A program made the position numbers and the translations under genes. Shown here in pieces: positions 1 through 8,012 of a stretch of DNA of 13,487 nucleotides; positions within the stretch are counted from its first letter, which is position 1, and each line of letters starts with the position of its first letter. This stretch comes from Pseudomonas sp. (GTDB taxonomy: Bacteria > Pseudomonadota > Gammaproteobacteria > Pseudomonadales > Pseudomonadaceae), in the NCBI GenBank assembly GCA_030654635.1, contig JAURXE010000662.1, positions 1 through 13,487 of the forward strand, read 5' to 3'. The notes under the pieces were generated by a model. It searched no databases, was not told where the DNA came from, and worked only from the letters and a program-made list of their open reading frames with translations.

Positions 1-1057
1 CGATCCAGCTGCTGACATTGAGTGCAACCAGGCAACCCAAGAGCGCCCCGAGCAGGGTGCCGACCACCCCAATCACCGTGCCCTGGACCATAAAGATCGC
101 CATGATTTGTCCGGGCGTGGCGCCCAGGGTGCGCAAAATCGCGATATCGGATTTCTTGTCGGTGACCACCATCACCAGGGTGGAAATAATATTGAAGGCC
201 GCCACCGCCACGATTAGCAGCAACAGCAGACCGATCATGGCCTTTTCCATCTGTATCGCCTGATACAGGTTACCCTGGGTGCGGGTCCAGTCACGGGCAT
301 AGAAATCATCGCTCAAGCGCGCCGCCAACTGCCAAGCCACCTTGGGCGCCTGGAACAAATCGGCAAACTTCAAGCGCAAACCCTGCACCTGGGTGGGTTT
401 CCAGCGGTGCAAGCGGGCCAGATCCTGCACATTGGCCATGGCCACAAAGCCATCTATCTCGCCAGCGCCGACGTGGAAAATCCCCTTCACGGTAAAGCGC
501 TTGAGGCGCGGAAACATGCCCGCCGGCGTTACCGTGACTTCAGGCGCAACGAAGGTGACTTTGTCGCCGACGCTGACCCCGAGTTTTTTTGCCGCAATAT
601 TGCCGATGAGGATGCCGAATTCGCCGGCTTTCAGCTCATCGAGGCTGCCTTGGCCATCGACGAAATAGTCGCCGATGATCGACACCTTGCTCTCTTCGGC
701 GGGATCGATGCCGTTAATCAGCACCTTCTGCACCTGATCGCCATAGGTCAGCAGCCCCTGCATCTGCACAAAGGGCGCGACGGCCAACACTTGCGGATGC
801 TTTTGCATGGGGGCGGCGATGCTGCGCCAGTCATCGATGGGCTGCGCGCTTTCGACCGTGGCGTGCGGCACCATGCCGAGCACCTTGGTGCGCATCTCAT
901 GGTCGAAACCATTCATCACCGACAGCACCACAATCATAACCAACACGCCGAGTGCCAAGCCGATCATGGAAGTCAGGGAGATAAAGGAAACGAAGTGGTT
1001 ACGGCGTTTGGCCCGCGTGTAACGCGCACCGATATAGATAGACAGCGGTCTAAACAT
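1..1057 (-). CDS. lolC: Lipoprotein-releasing ABC transporter permease LolC (partial, 3' end off the window)
   Basis: Inner-membrane permease of the LolCDE transporter, which extracts outer-membrane lipoproteins from the inner membrane and passes them to the periplasmic chaperone LolA. The protein starts MFRPLSIYIGARYTRAKRRN. A first membrane segment at about residues 23-49 (SFISLTSMIGLALGVLVMIV) is followed by a large periplasmic domain (about 50-265). Two further membrane segments come next, the second followed by the family-typical TDKKSDIAILRTLGATPGQI stretch. About 352 codons are present; the family is about 415 aa, so the last membrane segment is missing at the left edge. The start at 1057 is chosen because pseudomonad homologues begin MFRPL. 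An in-frame ATG two codons upstream (1063) and another at 1093 are possible; none has a clear ribosome binding site. Assignment to LolC rather than LolE rests on the N-terminus and on remembered synteny (lolD and lolE would follow outside the window). Confidence 0.9.
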   Translation of the reverse strand, partial: MFRPLSIYIGARYTRAKRRNHFVSFISLTSMIGLALGVLVMIVVLSVMNGFDHEMRTKVLGMVPHATVESAQPIDDWRSIAAPMQKHPQVLAVAPFVQMQGLLTYGDQVQKVLINGIDPAEESKVSIIGDYFVDGQGSLDELKAGEFGILIGNIAAKKLGVSVGDKVTFVAPEVTVTPAGMFPRLKRFTVKGIFHVGAGEIDGFVAMANVQDLARLHRWKPTQVQGLRLKFADLFQAPKVAWQLAARLSDDFYARDWTRTQGNLYQAIQMEKAMIGLLLLLIVAVAAFNIISTLVMVVTDKKSDIAILRTLGATPGQIMAIFMVQGTVIGVVGTLLGALLGCLVALNVSSWI

Positions 1058-1063
1058 GGACAT

Positions 1064-1293
1064 AAAAATATTCGCAGGCGAAAGAGGAGACATCCGGGTC
1101 AAGCGCGATTTACCACTGCGCCGCGTTACTGCTGAGTTGCCAACGAATCAACTGTGCCGAGCCAGATCAGACTGACGATTTATCGCTTTTAACCGCGCCA
1201 CCACTCGACTGCCGTGGTTTTCACCACCACGCCGCTGGCGGGGCTTGGCTGGCAGCTTTACACTCTGACAATCACTCAGGCCATGGGTTCAGC
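1064..1293. other. Divergent intergenic region lolC / PilZ gene
   Basis: This 230-nt spacer must hold the promoters of both divergent genes. I see no pair of -35/-10 hexamers on either strand that I would defend. It contains a short inverted repeat (CGTGGT at 1213-1218, ACCACG at 1226-1231, 7-nt loop) with no T-run, so it is not a terminator. No small ORF in it resembles a gene. Confidence 0.5.
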
Positions 1294-1866
1294 ATGTCGA
1301 CTCAAGACGCAGACGATCGCCGCGAATATTACCGTATAGGCGACACTATCGCACTGGATTTCACCCTCTTGTCTGGCGCCAATGCGCAGGCCAGCGAGGT
1401 CTTGCACGACGCCTCGCCGCTGTTCAATTTGCTCAGCGATTTGCACCTGCTGGACTTTGAAGCCCAGCACTTGCTGCGGCAAATCAGCGAACGCGATCGG
1501 ACCCTGGCCAACTACCTCAAGGTGATGAACAAGCGCATCGACTTACTCGGGCAAGCGTTAGCGCAAAACCTTTTGCGCGATGTCGGTGCGCCGCGCCAGG
1601 TCACCATGTCCGAAAGCGGCATCAGCTTTAACAACTTGCAAGAGCTGGCCATCGGCAGCCATCTAGCGATCAAAATGGTGCTAATGCCGCAAGCCCTGGG
1701 CCTGCTGCTGCGCGGCCAGGTGGTCAATTGCCGGCTGCGCGACGATGACCAGTATGAGATAGGTGTCGAGTTCGAAGCCCTCACCGACGCCCAACGCCAA
1801 CTGATGGCCCGGCATATTCTGCAGCGCCAGGCGCTGGAGCGCCGGCAGTTGCGCGAACAAGTCTAA
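1294..1866 (+). CDS. PilZ-domain protein with helical insertion
   Basis: Probable cyclic-di-GMP-responsive or c-di-GMP-related adaptor, 190 aa, cytoplasmic (no signal peptide or membrane segment). The N-terminus carries an RxxxR-like motif (DDRREYYRI, about residues 7-15) leading into a first beta strand. The second PilZ signature, an SxxG motif in MSESGISFNN, appears only at about residue 105, followed by beta-rich sequence with IGVEFEAL near 157-164. In between lie about 70 residues rich in Leu, Ala and charged residues with heptad-like spacing (about 33-95), predicted helical. The first residue of the usual [D/N]xSxxG motif is Met here. The position next to lolC and a glycerophosphodiesterase matches PA2989 of P. 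aeruginosa from memory. The start ATG at 1294 has only a weak upstream purine run. The domain call is fairly sure; nucleotide binding is not. Confidence 0.8.
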   Translation: MSTQDADDRREYYRIGDTIALDFTLLSGANAQASEVLHDASPLFNLLSDLHLLDFEAQHLLRQISERDRTLANYLKVMNKRIDLLGQALAQNLLRDVGAPRQVTMSESGISFNNLQELAIGSHLAIKMVLMPQALGLLLRGQVVNCRLRDDDQYEIGVEFEALTDAQRQLMARHILQRQALERRQLREQV

Positions 1867-1901
1867 GGCGCCGTAACGCAGACCACTTTCAAGGAGCAAA
1901 C

Positions 1902-2621
1902 GTGACACTTATCTATGGCCACCGCGGCGCCAAAGGCGAAGCACCGGAAAACACCCTTGCCAGCTTTCAGCAATGCCTAGCGCACGGCGTCAAACGCTGC
2001 GAACTGGACCTGTACCTGTCGAGCGATGGCGAGTTGATGGTGATTCACGACCCAACCCTCAAACGCACCACTGGCCGGCGCGGCAAAGTCAGCCAGCACC
2101 TGGCCGCCGACCTGATTGGCTATGACGCCCGCCTTGGCGGCCCCGGCTGGCTGCAGCCCTGCCCGATTCCAAGGCTGGAGGAGTTGTTTCAACACTGCGC
2201 TTTCGAACACTGGCAGCTGGAAGTTAAAAGCGCCTCCCGCGTCAAAGCCGCCAGCACCGTGCTGGCCATCCGCGAGCTGGCTGCCCGCTACGGCTTACTG
2301 GACAAGATCTGCATCACCTCAAGCTCACGCGAAGTGCTGCGCGCCGGGCAACGCCTGGTTCCGGACATCGCGCGCGGCCTGGTGGCTGAATACGCCTGGC
2401 TCGACCCGCTAAAGGTGGCCAAGCATTATGGCTGCAGCCTGCTGGCCCTGAACTGGACGCTGTGCACCCCCGAGCGCTTGCAAAAAGCCCAGCAGCAAGG
2501 GCTGCATGTGTCGGTCTGGACAGTCAATGAACCGGCGCTGATGCGCAGGCTTGCAGACTTTGGCGTCGACAGCCTGATTACCGACTTCCCCGGTTTAGCG
2601 GTGACGACCCTAAAGAGTTAA
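1902..2621 (+). CDS. Glycerophosphodiester phosphodiesterase, cytoplasmic (UgpQ-like)
   Basis: Hydrolyses glycerophosphodiesters, the deacylation products of phospholipids, to glycerol-3-phosphate and an alcohol. It is a 239-aa TIM-barrel GDPD protein. The N-terminal signature HRGAKGEAPENTLASF is present, with the expected catalytic and metal residues His7, Glu34, Asp36 and His49 (ELDLYLSSDG, then IHDPTLKRTT), and Glu107 and Lys109 in LEVK. Near the C-terminus WTVNEP and DSLITDFP complete the barrel as in the family. There is no signal peptide, which argues for a cytoplasmic UgpQ-type rather than a periplasmic GlpQ-type enzyme. The start is GTG at 1902 with a good ribosome binding site (AAGGAG at 1891-1896, 5-nt spacer). 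It follows the PilZ gene by 35 nt on the same strand, so the two may be cotranscribed, and it ends 15 nt before a strong terminator. Physiological substrate unknown. Confidence 0.9.
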   Translation: MTLIYGHRGAKGEAPENTLASFQQCLAHGVKRCELDLYLSSDGELMVIHDPTLKRTTGRRGKVSQHLAADLIGYDARLGGPGWLQPCPIPRLEELFQHCAFEHWQLEVKSASRVKAASTVLAIRELAARYGLLDKICITSSSREVLRAGQRLVPDIARGLVAEYAWLDPLKVAKHYGCSLLALNWTLCTPERLQKAQQQGLHVSVWTVNEPALMRRLADFGVDSLITDFPGLAVTTLKS

Positions 2622-2636
2622 GCAGCGTTCTTCGCG

Positions 2637-2674
2637 CAATAAAAAACCGACCTGTAGGGTCGGTTTTTTTATTG
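2637..2674. terminator. Bidirectional rho-independent terminator between convergent genes
   Basis: A nearly symmetrical hairpin: CAATAAAAAACCGACC, a 5-nt loop (TGTAG), then GGTCGG followed by seven T and ATTG. The GC-rich stem is ACCGACC/GGTCGGT. The flanking A-run and T-run make it a valid terminator on both strands. It sits 15 nt after the phosphodiesterase stop and about 95 nt downstream of the sth stop, so it probably ends transcription from both sides. Confidence 0.93.
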
Positions 2675-2769
2675 CCTGACTCAAAAACTCTCACGATTGG
2701 GCCAGCGCCACAGATGAGAATCCTTGAACGGATCTACCCCGCCCGGCTCAAGCCACCGGCCGGAGCCGC

Positions 2770-4164
2770 TCAAAAAAGCCGGTTAAGACCATCGAACGCC
2801 GCCACCCGATAAGCCTCGGCCATGGTCGGGTAGTTGAAGGTGGTGTTGACGAAGTACTTGAGGGTATTGCCCTCGCCCGGCTGGTTCATGATCGCCTGGC
2901 CGATGTGCACAATCTCCGAAGCCTGGTAGCCGAAGCAGTGCACCCCGAGGATTTCCAGGGTTTCGCGGTGGAACAGAATTTTCAGCATGCCCACCGGCTC
3001 GGCAGAAATTTGTGCGCGGGCCATGCCCTTGAAGAACGCCTTGCCGACTTCGTAGGGGATTTTCTCGGCCGTCAGTTCCTGCTCGTTTTTGCCGATCGAG
3101 CTGATCTCCGGAATGGTGTAGATGCCGGTCGGTACATCGTTGACGAACCGGCAGCTGTCGTTACCCACCGCATTGCCCGCGGCTGAGCGGCCCTGATCAT
3201 AGGCGGCACTGGCCAGACTCGGCCAACCAATCACGTCGCCGGCGGCATAGACGTTCTGCACCGAGGTGCGGTAATGATGGTCGACTTCGATCTGGCCACG
3301 GCCATTGGCCTTCAGGCCGATATTCTCAAGCCCTAGTTTGTCGGTGTTGCCAGTACGGCCGTTGCACCAGAGTAAGGCGTCGGCCTTGATCTTCTTGCCG
3401 GACTTGAGGTGCAGGATGACGCCGTGCTCCTGCCCTTCAATACGCTCGTACTCTTCGTTATGCCGAATCATCACGTTGTTGTTGCTCAGGTGATAACTCA
3501 GGGCCTGGGAAATTTCATCGTCCAGGAAGCTGAGCAACTGATCGCGGTTATCGATCAGGTCGACCAACACGCCCAGACCGCTGAAGATCGAGGCGTACTC
3601 GCAGCCAATCACCCCGGCGCCGTAGATGATCAGCCGGCGCGGCGTGTGACTGAGCTCCAGAATGGTGTCACTGTCATACACCCGCGAATGGTTGAAATCG
3701 ACATCCAGCGGCCGGTAGGGTCGCGAGCCGGTGGCGATCACTACCTGCTTGGTCACTATGGTTTCCACCACGCCATTTGGGCAGACCACCTGAATGGTTT
3801 GCTCATCGGCAAAACTGGCCGAGCCGAAGAACACATCGATGCGGTTACGCGCGTAATAGCCGGTGCGCGAGGTGACCTGCTTGGAGATCACCCGTTCAGC
3901 GCTCTGCAGCACATCCGGGAAAGAGAACCAGCGCGGCTCGCCAATCTGCCGGAACAGCGGATTGGTGTTGTACTGCATGATCTGCCGCACCGAGTGGCGC
4001 AGGGCCTTGGAGGGGATGGTGCCTAAGTGGGTACAGTTGCCGCCGACCAGCCGGCGATCATCAATCACCGCCACCTTGCGTCCGGCCTTGGCCGCATTCA
4101 TGGCCGCGCCTTCACCGGCGGGGCCTGAGCCCAGCACCACCACGTCGTAGTTATAGACCGCCAT
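2770..4164 (-). CDS. sthA: Soluble pyridine nucleotide transhydrogenase (Si-specific)
   Basis: FAD flavoprotein that transfers hydride between NADPH and NAD+, rebalancing the two cofactor pools in the cytoplasm; 464 aa, the family's normal length. It has the disulfide-reductase fold. An N-terminal FAD-binding Rossmann motif ([12 protein letters not shown], residues 8-19) is followed by the active-site-equivalent segment [15 protein letters not shown] (41-55). A second dinucleotide motif ([12 protein letters not shown]) and a C-terminal dimerisation domain ending [13 protein letters not shown] complete it. Only Cys44 remains of the usual CxxxxC redox pair, the partner being Thr49; this marks Sth rather than lipoamide or glutathione reductase. 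The start at 4164 ([10 protein letters not shown]) follows the family and has a good GAGGAG site at 4170-4175 with a 5-nt spacer; an ATG nine codons upstream is rejected. It lies 123 nt downstream of nqrM and may be read partly from the nqr operon. Confidence 0.97.
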   Translation of the reverse strand: MAVYNYDVVVLGSGPAGEGAAMNAAKAGRKVAVIDDRRLVGGNCTHLGTIPSKALRHSVRQIMQYNTNPLFRQIGEPRWFSFPDVLQSAERVISKQVTSRTGYYARNRIDVFFGSASFADEQTIQVVCPNGVVETIVTKQVVIATGSRPYRPLDVDFNHSRVYDSDTILELSHTPRRLIIYGAGVIGCEYASIFSGLGVLVDLIDNRDQLLSFLDDEISQALSYHLSNNNVMIRHNEEYERIEGQEHGVILHLKSGKKIKADALLWCNGRTGNTDKLGLENIGLKANGRGQIEVDHHYRTSVQNVYAAGDVIGWPSLASAAYDQGRSAAGNAVGNDSCRFVNDVPTGIYTIPEISSIGKNEQELTAEKIPYEVGKAFFKGMARAQISAEPVGMLKILFHRETLEILGVHCFGYQASEIVHIGQAIMNQPGEGNTLKYFVNTTFNYPTMAEAYRVAAFDGLNRLF

Positions 4165-4174
4165 GCTTACTCCT

Positions 4175-4200
4175 CGGCAAGACTGCGGCAAGTACTGCCG
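4175..4200 (-). repeat. Tandem CGGCAAG repeats in the sth leader, adjoining its ribosome binding site
   Basis: On the plus strand CGGCAAGACTG (4175-4185) is followed directly by CGGCAAGTACTG (4186-4197) and CCG. In the sth mRNA this reads CGGCAGTACTTGCCG, then CAGTCTTGCCG, then the GAGGAG site. The first CGGCA can pair with either TGCCG copy, giving a 5-bp hairpin or a longer alternative reaching the edge of the ribosome binding site. A role in translation control is inference only. Confidence 0.4.
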
Positions 4201-4287
4201 AAGTATTCAATAGTTACAGCAGCTTAGCTGCCGTTTATGGGGCTGCACATTAGCCCTTGGTCGCGCGGTAGGCGAGCATTGCCTGCA

Positions 4288-4476
4288 CTACATTTTGCCC
4301 TGCTGCAATTCGTCGCACTTCTCAGGGCTACCGCCACACAGCGAACACTGCTTTTCAATGCCCAGATTAGCGATACCGCCGCAGGAGCCGGCCAACGGTT
4401 TACGGCCCATGATTACGCCAACGGACAAGCCCAACACCGCCAGCAACATCAGCAAAAAAGCCATTAACCAGATCAT
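4288..4476 (-). CDS. nqrM: Na+-NQR maturation protein NqrM
   Basis: Small membrane-anchored protein (62 aa, DUF539 family) needed for assembly of active Na+-NQR, thought to deliver iron to the Cys cluster shared by NqrD and NqrE. One N-terminal membrane helix (about residues 2-23, MIWLMAFLLMLLAVLGLSVG) is followed by a short cysteine-rich tail with the family pattern GSCGG, then CxxCGG and a final Cys. The cysteines are Cys32, Cys44, Cys47 and Cys54. The start ATG at 4476 has a GGAG ribosome binding site 7 nt upstream. The stop is TAG, which shows that TAG is a normal stop codon in this genome. It is the last gene of the nqr operon, right after apbE, and its start is 13 nt from the ancestral apbE stop at 4490. 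Confidence 0.93.
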   Translation of the reverse strand: MIWLMAFLLMLLAVLGLSVGVIMGRKPLAGSCGGIANLGIEKQCSLCGGSPEKCDELQQGKM

Positions 4477-4489
4477 TCAGATACTCCGT

Positions 4490-4594
4490 TCAGGGTTGCT
4501 CAAGGGCACCAAACAGCTGGGTGAAAGCGCTACTGCCATGACTGACAAAGCCCTGCTCGGCGCGACTGACAAACAGCGCGGCAATTCCCTCGCG
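4490..4594 (-). other. Detached C-terminal coding remnant of apbE beyond an in-frame TAG
   Basis: After the TAG at 4595-4597 the same reading frame stays open for 34 codons, ending at TGA (4490-4492). The encoded sequence, REGIAALFVSRAEQGF followed by about 18 more residues to TQLFGALEQP, reads like the C-terminal beta strands of ApbE proteins. This segment has no start codon or ribosome binding site of its own, so as written it is expressed only by readthrough of the TAG. Its stop lies 13 nt before the nqrM start, matching the tight spacing of the rest of the operon. Confidence 0.8.
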
Positions 4595-5500
4595 CTAGGC
4601 AAAGGCCAAACCACGCTCATGCCCCAGCACCAACAACAAGGTCGACAAGCCATCGGCGCGCTGCACCGAGCGGTCGACCACGCTGACCTGCGCCAGGTTA
4701 TGGGTGACCGGCGCACCCGTGAGCGGGTCGAGGGTATGGGAGTAACGCTGGCCGTCCTGCTCAAAAAAATTGTGATAGTCGCCAGAGGTGGAAACCCCAT
4801 AGCCGTCCAGCAGCAGAATTTTTTCGGCCACTTGCTGACTTTCCAGCGGCGCCTCTATGGCGATACGCCAAGGGCTGCCGTCGGGTTTCTGGCCTTGGGC
4901 TTTAAGCTCGCCAGTGGCCTCCACCAGATAACTGCGCGCACCCAGCTCGCCCAGTTTGGCCGCGATGCGATCCACCGCATAACCGGCCGCGATGCTATTG
5001 AAGTCGAGGGCGACCGCCGCGTCCTTGCACAGTTGCTGCCCATCGCGATGCAAATGCTGATGCCCCACATTCAACCGCGCGGCGGCAATTTCGCTGGCCG
5101 CGGGCACCCGTTCACCGCGCGCCTGCGGGCCAAAGCCCCAGAGATTCAACAACGGCTCGAGGGTCATGTCGAAAGCACCACCGCTCTGCTGCGACAACTG
5201 CTCACCAAAGCGCAGCAAGGCCAACACCTCGGCAGGCATTGGCTGACAACTGTTGGCAGGCAAGGCATTGAAGCGGGCGATCAGCGAGTCATCACGATAG
5301 GTCGACAATTGCTGATCGACCTCGGCCAGAATCGCCTCGGTGGCCGCCTTGGCCTGCGCCACAGTCGGCCCATTGGCGCCGCTCAGGTACTTGACCGAAT
5401 AGCTGCTGCCCATGGTCGGGCCGCCAAACTCCAGCACCGACTCGCCACAACCGGCCAGCGTAAAAGCCGCCAGCAATACAAGACTTAAAGCCTTAACCAC
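4595..5500 (-). CDS. apbE: FAD:protein FMN transferase ApbE, lipoprotein, truncated by an in-frame TAG
   Basis: Flavinyltransferase that uses FAD to attach FMN to Thr residues of NqrB and NqrC at the periplasmic side. The start is taken as GTG at 5500, overlapping the nqrF stop by 8 nt. It gives an ideal lipoprotein signal ([18 protein letters not shown], lipobox LAGC, lipidated Cys18); a GTG at 5536 would place extra residues before it. ApbE motifs follow: [10 protein letters not shown] (28-37), [16 protein letters not shown] (165-180), TGELKAQG (196-203), [10 protein letters not shown] (237-246), SHTLDPLTG (254-262) and the metal-site region ADGLST (282-287). Ala172 replaces the Lys common in IAKGYAVD; this position varies in the family. 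The frame stops at TAG after 301 residues; 34 further family-like codons follow, so the full protein would be 336 aa. Catalytic motifs survive, but the last core strands are lost. A real nonsense mutation, readthrough, or a one-base sequence error are all possible. Confidence 0.88.
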   Translation of the reverse strand: MVKALSLVLLAAFTLAGCGESVLEFGGPTMGSSYSVKYLSGANGPTVAQAKAATEAILAEVDQQLSTYRDDSLIARFNALPANSCQPMPAEVLALLRFGEQLSQQSGGAFDMTLEPLLNLWGFGPQARGERVPAASEIAAARLNVGHQHLHRDGQQLCKDAAVALDFNSIAAGYAVDRIAAKLGELGARSYLVEATGELKAQGQKPDGSPWRIAIEAPLESQQVAEKILLLDGYGVSTSGDYHNFFEQDGQRYSHTLDPLTGAPVTHNLAQVSVVDRSVQRADGLSTLLLVLGHERGLAFA

Positions 5501-6719
5501 CGAAATCGTCCAGCAAGATATTGTCGCGCTCGACACCCAGATCCAGCAGCATCTTGATCACCGCCGCGTTCATCATCGGCGGGCCACACATATAGAACTC
5601 GCAGTCTTCTGGCGCCGGATGGTCCTTGAGATAGTTCTCCAACAGCACGTTGTGAATAAAGCCTTTGAGCCCGCTCCATTGATCTTCCGGCTGCGGATCA
5701 GACAGGGCCAGATGCCACTCAAAGTTTGGATTTTCCGCCTGCAACCTGTCGTATTCCTCGACGTAAAACGCCTCACGCAACGAACGGGCGCCGTACCAGA
5801 AGCTGATCTTGCGGGTGGATTTGAGGCGCTTGAGCTGATCGAAGATATGCGAGCGCATCGGTGCCATGCCGGCACCACCGCCAATAAAGATCATCTCGGC
5901 CGCGCTGTCCTTGGCAAAGAAATCACCGAATGGCCCGTACACAGTTACCGGATCACCAGGTTTTAAACCAAATACCCAAGACGACATCTGCCCTGGCGGC
6001 AAGTGACTCTTTCCCGGGGGTGGCGAGGCGATGCGGATATTGAATTTAACGATGCCCTTCTCGTCTGGATAATTGGCCATGGAATAGGCGCGAATTACCG
6101 TTTCTTCGACTTTGGAAACGTACTGCCACTGGTTGAACTTGTCCCAGTCGCCACGGTATTCCGGCTGAATATCGAAGTCTTTGTAGTGCACTTCGTGGGG
6201 CGGGCATTCCAGCTGTACGTAGCCACCGGCGCGAAAATCGACGCTCTCGCCGTCGGGCAGACGCAGGGTCAGCTCCTTGATAAAAGTGGCGACGTTGGGG
6301 TTGGACTCCACCGTGCATTGCCACTTTTTAACCCCGAACACCTCTTCCGGCACCTCGATGCGCATGTCCTGCTTGACCGGGGTTTGGCACGACAGACGCC
6401 AGCCTTGCCGGGCTTGGCGACGGGTGAAATTCGACTCCTCGGTCGGCAGCATCTCGCCACCGCCACTTTCAACGATGCACTTGCACTGGGCGCAAGTGCC
6501 GCCGCCGCCACAGGCCGAGGACAAAAACACATTATTGGCCGCCAGCGTCTGCAACAGCTTGCCGCCGGCGGGCACCGTCAGGGTGCGCTCGCCATTGATG
6601 ACAATGCTTACGTCGCCGCTGGACACCAGCTGCGCACGGGCCAGCAAAATAATCAGCACCAGGCCGAGCACGATGGCGGTGAACATGCCGATGGCGAGGA
6701 AAATTTCGAAACTAATCAC
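5493..6719 (-). CDS. nqrF: Na+-translocating NADH:quinone reductase subunit F
   Basis: NADH-oxidising entry subunit of the Na+-pumping NQR complex; it passes electrons from NADH via FAD to a [2Fe-2S] centre. It has 408 aa, matching the family. One N-terminal membrane helix (about 5-27) is followed by a ferredoxin-like domain with the four cluster ligands Cys70, Cys76, Cys79 ([11 protein letters not shown]) and Cys111 (RLSCQTP). An FAD-binding domain carries RAYSMANYP (Arg210-Pro218). The NADH-binding domain has GGGAGMAP (280-287) and CGPPMM (from Cys378), and the protein ends with the conserved LLDDFGG. The start is GTG at 6719 with an upstream GAGGG, 10 nt after the nqrE stop. Its last bases overlap the apbE start. 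Confidence 0.97.
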   Translation of the reverse strand: MISFEIFLAIGMFTAIVLGLVLIILLARAQLVSSGDVSIVINGERTLTVPAGGKLLQTLAANNVFLSSACGGGGTCAQCKCIVESGGGEMLPTEESNFTRRQARQGWRLSCQTPVKQDMRIEVPEEVFGVKKWQCTVESNPNVATFIKELTLRLPDGESVDFRAGGYVQLECPPHEVHYKDFDIQPEYRGDWDKFNQWQYVSKVEETVIRAYSMANYPDEKGIVKFNIRIASPPPGKSHLPPGQMSSWVFGLKPGDPVTVYGPFGDFFAKDSAAEMIFIGGGAGMAPMRSHIFDQLKRLKSTRKISFWYGARSLREAFYVEEYDRLQAENPNFEWHLALSDPQPEDQWSGLKGFIHNVLLENYLKDHPAPEDCEFYMCGPPMMNAAVIKMLLDLGVERDNILLDDFGG

Positions 6720-6729
6720 AGCCCAGCCC

Positions 6730-7338
6730 TCACAGTTGCACGCCGCTAAAGGACATAAAGCCCAACGACATCAAACCAATGGTGATGAAGGTGATGCCCA
6801 AGCCCTGTAGGCCTTCCGGCACATCGCTGTATTTGAGCTTCTCGCGGATGCCGGCCAATAAGGCAATTGCCAGCGCCCAGGAAAACCCTGAACCGACACC
6901 GTAAACCAGGCTTTCGCTAAGGTTGTAATCGCGCTCCACCATAAACAGCGAGCCGGCCATGATGGCGCAGTTCACCGTAATCAGCGGCAGAAACACCCCG
7001 AGGGCGTTGTAGAGCGCCGGCACGTACTTATCCAAGAGCATCTCGAGGATCTGCACGATGGCGGCGATCACGCCGATATAGCTGAGCAGGCCGAGAAACG
7101 ACAGGTCGACCTCCGGTAATCCGGCCCAGGCCAGCGCACCGTCTTTCAGCAGATAGGTATAAAGCAGGTTGTTGGCCGGGATGGTGATGGCTTGCACCAC
7201 GATCACTGCCACGCCTAAACCAATGGCGGTTTCGACCTTTTTGGAAATGGCAATAAAGGTGCACATGCCGAGGAAAAACGCCAAGGCCATGTTCTCAACG
7301 AACACCGCCTTCACGAACAAGCTGATGTAATGCTCCAT
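6730..7338 (-). CDS. nqrE: Na+-translocating NADH:quinone reductase subunit E
   Basis: Integral membrane subunit of Na+-NQR (202 aa, six predicted helices), homologous to NqrD and packed against it with inverted topology. Together they hold the intramembrane iron centre that passes electrons between NqrF and NqrC. Cys26 (FLGMCTF) and Cys124 (TVNCAIMAG) are the expected metal ligands. Other conserved stretches are [20 protein letters not shown] at the start, TIPANNLLY, and [20 protein letters not shown] near the C-terminus. The ATG at 7338 shares one base with the nqrD stop (TGATG), indicating translational coupling. Confidence 0.97.
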   Translation of the reverse strand: MEHYISLFVKAVFVENMALAFFLGMCTFIAISKKVETAIGLGVAVIVVQAITIPANNLLYTYLLKDGALAWAGLPEVDLSFLGLLSYIGVIAAIVQILEMLLDKYVPALYNALGVFLPLITVNCAIMAGSLFMVERDYNLSESLVYGVGSGFSWALAIALLAGIREKLKYSDVPEGLQGLGITFITIGLMSLGFMSFSGVQL

Positions 7339-8012
7339 CAGTACAGCTCCTTATCCGAAACCTGCGGCGCCATTTTGAAGCTCGGTGCCTCTTTCTGTTC
7401 GGTCTTCCAACTGCGCAGCGCCCAGATGATTAAACCGATCAAAAAGAACGCCGAGGGCGGCAAGAGCAACATGCCATTGGGCTGATACCAGCCGCCATCG
7501 TTGACCGTCGGTAGAATGCTGTAGCCCAGCAACTTGCCCGCACCCAGCAGCTCGCGAATCACCCCCAACACCACCAGCATGGCGCTGTAACCCAGGCCAT
7601 TACCGATACCGTCGCAGAACGACAACAGCGGCGGGTTCTGCATGGCAAAGGCCTCGGCGCGGCCCATCACGATGCAGTTGGTAATAATCAGCCCAACGAA
7701 CACCGACAATTGCTTGGCCAAACTGAAGGCAAAGGCCTTGAGCAGTTGATCGACCACTATCACCAAGGAGGCGATGATCACCATCTGCACAATCATGCGG
7801 ATGCTGCTGGGGATTTGGCTGCGAATCAGCGAAATAAACAGGTTGGAAAACCCGGTCACCAAGGTCAGGGCAATGGACATCACCAAGGCGGTTTTTAAAT
7901 TCGAGGTCACCGCCAGCGCCGAGCAGATGCCCAAAATCTGCAGGCCTATGGGGTTGTTATGCAAGATTGGATCGAGCAAAACCTGTTTAAAGGTCGGTGG
8001 ATTAAGGCTCAT
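7338..8012 (-). CDS. nqrD: Na+-translocating NADH:quinone reductase subunit D
   Basis: Integral membrane subunit of Na+-NQR (224 aa, six predicted helices), partner of NqrE in holding the intramembrane iron centre. Expected metal-ligand cysteines are Cys30 ([10 protein letters not shown]) and Cys113 ([15 protein letters not shown]). Conserved loops include [19 protein letters not shown] and [18 protein letters not shown]. The hydrophilic C-terminal tail ([16 protein letters not shown]) is likely cytoplasmic. The ATG at 8012 overlaps the nqrC stop by 4 nt (ATGA). Confidence 0.97.
   Translation of the reverse strand: MSLNPPTFKQVLLDPILHNNPIGLQILGICSALAVTSNLKTALVMSIALTLVTGFSNLFISLIRSQIPSSIRMIVQMVIIASLVIVVDQLLKAFAFSLAKQLSVFVGLIITNCIVMGRAEAFAMQNPPLLSFCDGIGNGLGYSAMLVVLGVIRELLGAGKLLGYSILPTVNDGGWYQPNGMLLLPPSAFFLIGLIIWALRSWKTEQKEAPSFKMAPQVSDKELY

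Noticed and set aside
407..1135. Plus-strand ORF of 242 codons opposite lolC
   Set aside because: Shadow of lolC on the other strand; His- and Arg-rich low-information sequence without family resemblance.
2675..2769. GC-rich CGGCTC/GAGCCG inverted repeat just after the sth stop as its terminator
   Set aside because: Large loop and no T-run; the hairpin at 2637-2674 is a far better terminator for sth.
3409..4026. Plus-strand ORF of 205 codons opposite sth
   Set aside because: The opposite strand encodes a full-length, highly recognisable transhydrogenase; this frame shows no motif.
4595..4597. TAG in apbE as evidence for stop-codon reassignment or pyrrolysine
   Set aside because: nqrM and nqrB end at TAG exactly where their families end, so TAG is a normal stop here. 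Nothing around apbE suggests a recoding element.
4295..5488. Long plus-strand ORF of 397 codons opposite apbE and nqrM
   Set aside because: It is antisense to well-recognised genes, its composition (many Gln, His, Arg) is typical of a shadow frame in GC-rich DNA, and it has no recognisable domain or ribosome binding site.
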